A stretch of DNA of 64,000 nucleotides from Flavisolibacter longurius (GTDB lineage Bacteria; Bacteroidota; Bacteroidia; Chitinophagales; Chitinophagaceae): positions 78,360 to 142,359 of the forward strand of contig JACJGO010000014.1 in assembly GCA_014163555.1 (NCBI GenBank). Direction: 5' to 3'. This document shows, piece after piece, positions 60,201-64,000 of the stretch. A program made the translations under genes and the position numbers. The first letter of the stretch is position 1; each line of letters begins with the position of its first letter. The notes below the pieces were generated by a model, which saw nothing but the letters and a program-made list of their open reading frames with translations, did not search any database and had not been told where the DNA came from.

Positions 60201-62750
60201 CAAGGTGTGGCCATAAGAGGTTTTGCCCGCCTTAGTGGTAACGGCATATTCCTGGTTCGTCTTTGCATTGGTAGTCGCCGTTTTTACTTTGAAGGTGTCA
60301 ACGGAAGAAAAATAACTGACTTCGGCATTCAGTTCAAAGAGGTGGCTGGCGAAACGGTTGTAATAGTCAAGCGGTATCCAGCGTTCGCCCAAATTAAAAT
60401 CCAGTAACTCGAATGGAATTTTTTCAGGTTGCACTTTTTCCAACGCTTCAAGGCTTCGCTGCAATTGAAAGTTATCAGGTGACTGTTCCGCTGCTTCCTT
60501 AGCGATGTTTAATTTAGCAACGACATTCCCGCTCAGAAAGCCATCCGCTGTTTCCCATCTTTTGTTTTCCGGGTTCAGGTAAATGTGAGCCCCCAACGCC
60601 TGTATCGCCTCACCTTCAGTTGTGCCGGTAGCAGCAGCCACAAATTCTATGTCCACAAATCCCTTGTCGTTCAGGCTTCGGGCAAGGGCTTCAACCGGGT
60701 TATCGGTGTGAAAGGCTTCTTTCTTCTGCACCAAAGACCGGGTCAGAATGTCCGCTTTCACATATTGCTCGCCTTCTTTTCGCTCCAAGGAAGATAGAAT
60801 AGTAAGTCCAAAGGCTTCATCTTTGGTTATTCGCTGGCGGTTGATTGCGGAGTTTAAAAGACCGTACCCCGCTATCAACGCTTCATAGCGTTCATTTAGC
60901 TCTTTTCGCTGTTCCGGGTATTCTTTGTTTTCAGTACGCTCCTTATCCGATAACAGCAAGTACGCATCCCGAACGGCACAATACTGCTTATAGAATGAAA
61001 GGTCTTTTTTATCATGGATAGCAGGCACGAAAGAAGGATGCTCACCATTACTTGCTGCAAATGACAACAGACCAATCCTGTCCTCGTGTACTAATAATGT
61101 GCCTTCCCGGTGGTATGGGTTAGGGTTTTTAATGAGTGTGGGTTCTTCGTCCTGCCTAAATGAAACGGAAAACGACAATTCACCTTCATTGTAAAAACGA
61201 TGATTGTAATTGGCAAGTCGTCCGGGCAGTTTATGAATATGGTCGTGGAAAGCGGATGCATTCATCCACGAGGCAGGGAAGTCAATCTCAGCGACGTTGG
61301 AGTAGAGCTTGTAAACGTATTGCCGTGTGGACAACGACTTAGCCACCATCATAACGATCGCTTCTTGGTTGGGCTTGTTGGTTGCCTTAATGCTGTTTAA
61401 AATCCGGGCCGACTTCCTGTCAACCATCTGCGCATCTATCCGGCTTATGTAGGCGGAAGCCCTGTTAACGGCAGCGGCAGGTGCTACATCAAATAACCCA
61501 AGCTGAATCGAGCTTTGTTCAGTGGCATTTTCGGGTAGTGGTAGAAAGGTAAGCTGTTTCTTGTCGGACGTCTGCACCTGAGGCGAAGGCACTACAAAGG
61601 CATCTCTATTAAACCTTTGGTTGATGCCATCCGCAATGGTTGTTGCAATGCCGTCTGCAATGGCAGTCATCGCACCGTTCTGCCAAACGGCTTGGTGTGC
61701 TTTCCCGTATTGGTTTTTTCCCGGCTTTATCTCGTTACCAACAATCAGTTCATGCCGGTTGGAAAGAAAGGCATTCAAATGATAAGAACCAAAGGCGTTT
61801 GATTGTTCTACGGTTTCCAACAACTCTTGTTCTGCTATACTCAATTCAACCTTGCCGCTATGCTTCTGAACAATCAACAGGTGCGACGGCGCTTCGGTGT
61901 TGCCGGTGTCTTTCATCAAGTTGTCCGGCATCACGTTTACGCTGACAAAATCAGCGTTGCGAAATAAATATTCCCGTGCTGCCTTGTTGGATGGACTATT
62001 TAAAAATGCATCGGTGGTGATGTAGGCTAGCAAGCCACCTTCCTTCAGTTTGTCCAGGCCCTTTGCAAAAAAGTAGTTATGGATCTTACCTGAGATAGCT
62101 TCATCAGGATGTGCATCGTCGTAAACCGGGAAGTTTCCGAAAGGAATGTTGCTGACGATTAAATCAGCCGTTCCATTTTCGTTATTGTCGGTTTGTTCAA
62201 ATCCTTTCGTTTGTACAGAAGTAGGGACGGGTATTGAACTACCCAAGGCAGTCAATACCCGTCCCGTTAAAAAATCTTTTTCTACCGCCGTTACTTTTTG
62301 GAGCGATGGAAAAGCGGCGACTGCTTCCGTGACAAATACACCAGCGCCTGCCGATGGTTCGTACAAGTGCTTCGGCTCAACGCCTAACTTTTTCAATGAC
62401 CCATAAACCGCTTGCGGAACGACTGCTGGCGTAAAAAAGGCTGTGAGAATGCTGTTGCGAATGGAATTGATAGCCGCCTTGTATTCTTCTTCCGAAAGGC
62501 GTTGCTGCAATACGTTGTGCAATTCCATCACGCCGGCATGCAAGCGCAAATCCTGCTCTGACGCATTCAGCGCAACCCAACTTTCCTTTGAACCCGTCGG
62601 AAACAACACTGCCTTCAGACCGCCAAAACCGGAATAGCCTTTTAACACCAAAACTTCCTCATCGGACAAGCGTTGTCCTTCCTTCCACGTCAAGGCTATC
62701 CGGATGGCAGCAAGGTTGTCGCTAAGCTTCTGTTGGCTGTTGTACCCCAT
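57237..62750 (-). CDS. Giant DNA N6-methylase / SNF2-type helicase fusion (DarB-like)
   Basis: 1837 residues. The N-terminal methyltransferase part has SAM motif [12 protein letters not shown] (Glu131 region) and the catalytic-type SNIPFGN (near 201) in place of NPPF/Y. The middle is long and unlike known families. The helicase part has Walker [24 protein letters not shown] (near 965), DEAH as [13 protein letters not shown] (near 1133), [19 protein letters not shown], and ARQGN in [10 protein letters not shown] (near 1470). A methylase-helicase of this plan protects phage P1 DNA from restriction (DarB), and similar giants sit on Bacteroidetes elements. A protective or mobilisation role is inferred. 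ATG 62750 is the only sensible start; it overlaps the DUF1896-like gene by 29 bases. Confidence 0.88.
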   Translation of the reverse strand: MGYNSQQKLSDNLAAIRIALTWKEGQRLSDEEVLVLKGYSGFGGLKAVLFPTGSKESWVALNASEQDLRLHAGVMELHNVLQQRLSEEEYKAAINSIRNSILTAFFTPAVVPQAVYGSLKKLGVEPKHLYEPSAGAGVFVTEAVAAFPSLQKVTAVEKDFLTGRVLTALGSSIPVPTSVQTKGFEQTDNNENGTADLIVSNIPFGNFPVYDDAHPDEAISGKIHNYFFAKGLDKLKEGGLLAYITTDAFLNSPSNKAAREYLFRNADFVSVNVMPDNLMKDTGNTEAPSHLLIVQKHSGKVELSIAEQELLETVEQSNAFGSYHLNAFLSNRHELIVGNEIKPGKNQYGKAHQAVWQNGAMTAIADGIATTIADGINQRFNRDAFVVPSPQVQTSDKKQLTFLPLPENATEQSSIQLGLFDVAPAAAVNRASAYISRIDAQMVDRKSARILNSIKATNKPNQEAIVMMVAKSLSTRQYVYKLYSNVAEIDFPASWMNASAFHDHIHKLPGRLANYNHRFYNEGELSFSVSFRQDEEPTLIKNPNPYHREGTLLVHEDRIGLLSFAASNGEHPSFVPAIHDKKDLSFYKQYCAVRDAYLLLSDKERTENKEYPEQRKELNERYEALIAGYGLLNSAINRQRITKDEAFGLTILSSLERKEGEQYVKADILTRSLVQKKEAFHTDNPVEALARSLNDKGFVDIEFVAAATGTTEGEAIQALGAHIYLNPENKRWETADGFLSGNVVAKLNIAKEAAEQSPDNFQLQRSLEALEKVQPEKIPFELLDFNLGERWIPLDYYNRFASHLFELNAEVSYFSSVDTFKVKTATTNAKTNQEYAVTTKAGKTSYGHTLLEHALENTTPFYTYEVEIGDRTVRVPDNEAIQLAHQKIETIRTRFTEWLKDLPDDEKKSLEGLYNDTFNCYVLREYDGSHLQFPGLDRKRLGIDDLYGSQKNAAWRIIQNRGALIDHEVGLGKTLTMVVASYEMRRLGIVSKPAILALKANVNQITETYRKAYPAAKVLAPGENDFTPAKRMRLYNEIKNNDWDCIILTHDQFGKIPQSPEIQQEIFQTELDNIERDLYTLKEMGGSISRSMLKGLEIRKNNLAIKLQGVLKDIQEKKDAGINFKSLGIDHLFVDEAHKFKNLTFTTRHDRVAGLGNKEGSQKALNMLFAVRELQAKFSSDLCVTFLSGTPISNSLTEMYLLFKYLRPNELSRQHIENFDAWAAVFARKTVDFEFSVTNEIMAKERFRHFIKVPELALFYNEITDYKTAKHIHLDKPELDEELVNIKPTPEQQEFIKKLMAFAKTGDGELIGRRPLTDEEDKGRMLIATNYAKKMAADMRLINSFLYSDHPNNKVNVCARKIAELYQLSSEHRGTQVVFCDIGTPKPDEFNIYDALKEKLHAVFGIPAHQITFIHDWNERQKPELFRKMNNGEIRILLGSTEKAGTGLNVQAKVVAMHHLDIPWKPSELQQRNGRGARQGNVLAKNAYGNKVKAYIYAVEQSLDNYKFNLLKNKQTFISQMKNCELNVRTLDEGAIDEKSGMNFSEYIAILSGDTSLLEKSKMEKKIAVLESLKAAHFKEIYRSKFKLDELVKEKESTIGILSKLSLDEATYRSHLLYEKDGTKMNPTVLDGLRSNDAEIVGNYLLQLSASWKPEPNSAEESKIGTLYSFDLYIRQQRETYEAQGMFEYYYKNIFYAQSPESGLKYLWNQGHLNADNPKLAARYFLNAIDRVEALKEKYEKTLNELEKNIPMLQQIVERPFEKDGELGKLKQDVSRLEREITIKIQAAQMKQHEQSDGCTMGNDQAVVIPIDKNEKIQNSLLPKRTSVEMKVKGMKI

Positions 62751-63213
62751 TGCTTAGCACCTCTCTTTCACTCACGTCCTTGTCAAAATATTCTACAACG
62801 GCGCCGGCTACAGCGTAGTACAACAACCTGTTCTCCTCGTTAGCCTCGCTAAAGTGAACCGCTTCAAAAAGCGGCTGGCAATACATCACCAGATTGACCG
62901 CTTCGTACTTCAATGTGCCGGACCTTTTCAGTTGCCAGTGCGTGGCTTCAAACTCTTCTTCCAGTACACGGCAGATGTAATTGAATTTAGAAGGACGCAG
63001 GCTTTGCGTCATGATGCTCATGCAGGTTTCTTCCTTCAGGTAATCAGGTTGGTCAGCACCATTAATAATAGAACTAACGCTGGTCACTTTATCAAGAAGG
63101 TAGTTGCTTACGGCCTCCTCTTCTTCTAACCGAAACAAAAGGTCAGGATTGTTTTCGGTGATGTAAAGCAGGAGCTTTTGCATGAGATTCTCCTGCATGG
63201 TAAGGTTATTCAT
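62722..63213 (-). CDS. DUF1896-like protein of mobile elements
   Basis: 163 residues, no signal peptide, helical, acidic at the N-terminus: [101 protein letters not shown]. This matches, from memory, DUF1896 proteins that often precede the giant methylase-helicase on Bacteroidetes elements. The role is unknown; the overlap with the large gene suggests the two act together. Confidence 0.78.
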   Translation of the reverse strand: MNNLTMQENLMQKLLLYITENNPDLLFRLEEEEAVSNYLLDKVTSVSSIINGADQPDYLKEETCMSIMTQSLRPSKFNYICRVLEEEFEATHWQLKRSGTLKYEAVNLVMYCQPLFEAVHFSEANEENRLLYYAVAGAVVEYFDKDVSEREVLSNGVQQPTEA

Positions 63214-63245
63214 GGCAAGTAGGTATTGAGGATGATTGAATGCGA

Positions 63246-63578
63246 TTATACTCCGAAGAAGGAGCGGATAACGGTAGCGACGATAACGAGAAAAATACAG
63301 CTACCGAACCACGCAGCGGCAACTTTGCCGGTATCGTGGTCGCCGCTGTTCCACTTTTGGTAAACTTTTACGGCGCCGATAAGGCCCACGATGGCGCCGA
63401 CAGCGTACATGAGATTTGTACCCGTTGCGAAATAACTTCTTACCATTTGGTTAGCCTGGTTGATACCGGCATTACCATCCTGAGCAGAACTGACAAGGGT
63501 TGCAAGGAGCGCCGCTGCCATTGCTGATAGATGTAAAAGACGGCGGTTGTTCTTCGTTGTTTTGTTTACACAATTCAT
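63246..63578 (-). CDS. traE: Conjugative transfer protein TraE (VirB2-like pilin)
   Basis: 110 residues from MNCVNKTTKNNRRLLHLSAMAAALLATLVSSAQ, a signal peptide, followed by two membrane helices (NLMYAVGAIVGLIGAVKVYQKWNSG and VAAAWFGSCIFLVIVATVIRSFFG) separated by a short loop. This is the TraE/DUF4134 layout, analogous to VirB2 pilin. ATG 63584 adds two residues. In most elements TraF follows directly; here the DUF1896, methylase-helicase and arsenic genes are in between. Confidence 0.9.
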   Translation of the reverse strand: MNCVNKTTKNNRRLLHLSAMAAALLATLVSSAQDGNAGINQANQMVRSYFATGTNLMYAVGAIVGLIGAVKVYQKWNSGDHDTGKVAAAWFGSCIFLVIVATVIRSFFGV

Positions 63579-63669
63579 ACACACTTTGATTTTTTAGTTT
63601 GAAAAAATGCTCCGTTGTACTATCCGTTCCGCACTTGGTTTTCCTGCAACGTCAACAACGGAGCATTAA

Positions 63670-64000
63670 TTATTTAGAGGAGAATAGCGTTTTGAAATCG
63701 TTTATGGAGAAGGTACCTGGCATCTGTGTGTTTGCCTCTTCATGAAGCTCGCCGATGATGTCGGCTTTGCAATCAGCATTGTTGAGCACTGCGTACTTAT
63801 GAGCAATCGTCTCCAGCGCAAATAAAATTTCAGGCTTAATGATTTTGTTGGCCGCAGCTTCCTGCAAAAAGGCAGAAGTTTCGTCTTTAAAAGAAAGTAT
63901 AACCGGTGTTAGGTCAACGTCCGGTGCAGGCTTGGGCATGTAATCTTCATCCTTGTTAGATTTGAAGGATTGTTTGAGTTCTTCAAATTCAGTGGTGGAA
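63670..64000 (-). CDS. Partial transfer-operon protein, 5' end outside the window
   Basis: The frame is open from base 64000 to the stop at 63670, at least 110 residues, so the ATG at 63939 is not necessarily the start. The visible part is acidic and helical: STTEFEELKQSFKSN, KPAPDVDLTPVILSFKDETSAFLQEAAANKIIKPEILFALE, FSINDFKTLFSSK. No domain is recognised. Its position upstream of TraE is that of TraD/TraC in Bacteroides elements. Confidence 0.55.
   Translation of the reverse strand, partial: STTEFEELKQSFKSNKDEDYMPKPAPDVDLTPVILSFKDETSAFLQEAAANKIIKPEILFALETIAHKYAVLNNADCKADIIGELHEEANTQMPGTFSINDFKTLFSSK

Larger units (their letters stand above)
40103..64000. mobile_element. Integrative conjugative element (left part), Bacteroidetes Tra type, carrying an arsenic cassette
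   Basis: Supported by TraE, TraF, TraG, TraJ, TraK, TraL-like, TraM and TraN in the canonical order of Bacteroides conjugative transposons, plus DUF1896-like and methylase-helicase genes common on such elements. All are on the minus strand. The left end is placed at tRNA-Leu because element genes begin 250 bases after it and chromosomal genes end before it. The right end, integrase, relaxase and VirD4-type coupling protein are outside the window, so completeness and mobility cannot be judged. Confidence 0.85.

Noticed and set aside
40103..64000. CRISPR array or phage-defence island
   Set aside because: No regularly spaced repeats or cas genes; the giant methylase-helicase sits in a conjugation module without a nuclease partner.

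Overview
The window looks like a chromosome segment of a Bacteroidetes bacterium, most likely of the Chitinophagaceae or a close relative. The evidence is: -7 promoter boxes of the form TAnnTTTG close upstream of many genes; Bacteroidetes-type families (DUF4270, GSCFA, a YfhO-like giant membrane protein, RfaE2, and MqnA of the futalosine route to menaquinone); and a conjugation module using the Bacteroides TraE-TraN scheme. Family calls come from reading translated sequence; no database search was run.

Bases 1-40,000 are ordinary chromosome. Left to right: polyphosphate kinase (cut by the window edge), a heptose-phosphate adenylyltransferase and a flippase-like protein, panC-panD, a degenerate starch-synthase-like protein with a DUF4270 lipoprotein, metK, a RES-Xre toxin-antitoxin pair, an rRNA 2'-O-methyltransferase, an HMG-CoA-lyase-like enzyme, a GSCFA protein, miaE, thiolase, DoxX and SemiSWEET membrane proteins, the pyruvate dehydrogenase beta subunit, an NtrC-type response regulator without a DNA-binding domain, a B12-binding MerR regulator, signal peptidase I, cytidine deaminase, purB and mqnA. 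Next comes a surface-glycan block (GDP-fucose synthase, five glycosyltransferases, an FkbM methyltransferase, YfhO). It is followed by a YhhQ-type transporter, Nudix, dapF, a nucleoside phosphorylase, tRNA-Cys, an FKBP lipoprotein, serine dehydratase and an esterase. Many units end in clear stem-loop terminators.

From tRNA-Leu(CAA) at 40,019 to the right edge the content is an integrative conjugative element, with every gene on the minus strand reading toward the tRNA. In transcription order it has a partial gene, TraE, a DUF1896-like gene, an 1837-residue DNA methylase-helicase, an arsenic cassette (arsR, arsM, acr3, metallophosphoesterase, a gcvH broken by one in-frame stop, a lipoprotein), TraF, TraG, a lipoprotein, three related VirB5-like secreted proteins, TraJ, TraK, TraL-like, TraM and TraN. 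Two accessory proteins sharing a repeated module and two small DNA-binding proteins come last. The cargo sits inside the transfer operon, between TraE and TraF. Integrase, relaxase and coupling protein are not in the window and would be expected beyond 64,000.

The least explained signals are: a 69-bp element present twice (15,483 and 39,665), built like a very short transcription unit with a terminator; a pair of near-identical 16-bp palindromes in front of arsR and arsM; the gcvH nonsense codon; the methylase-helicase fusion; and the module sharing and paralogy among the accessory transfer genes.
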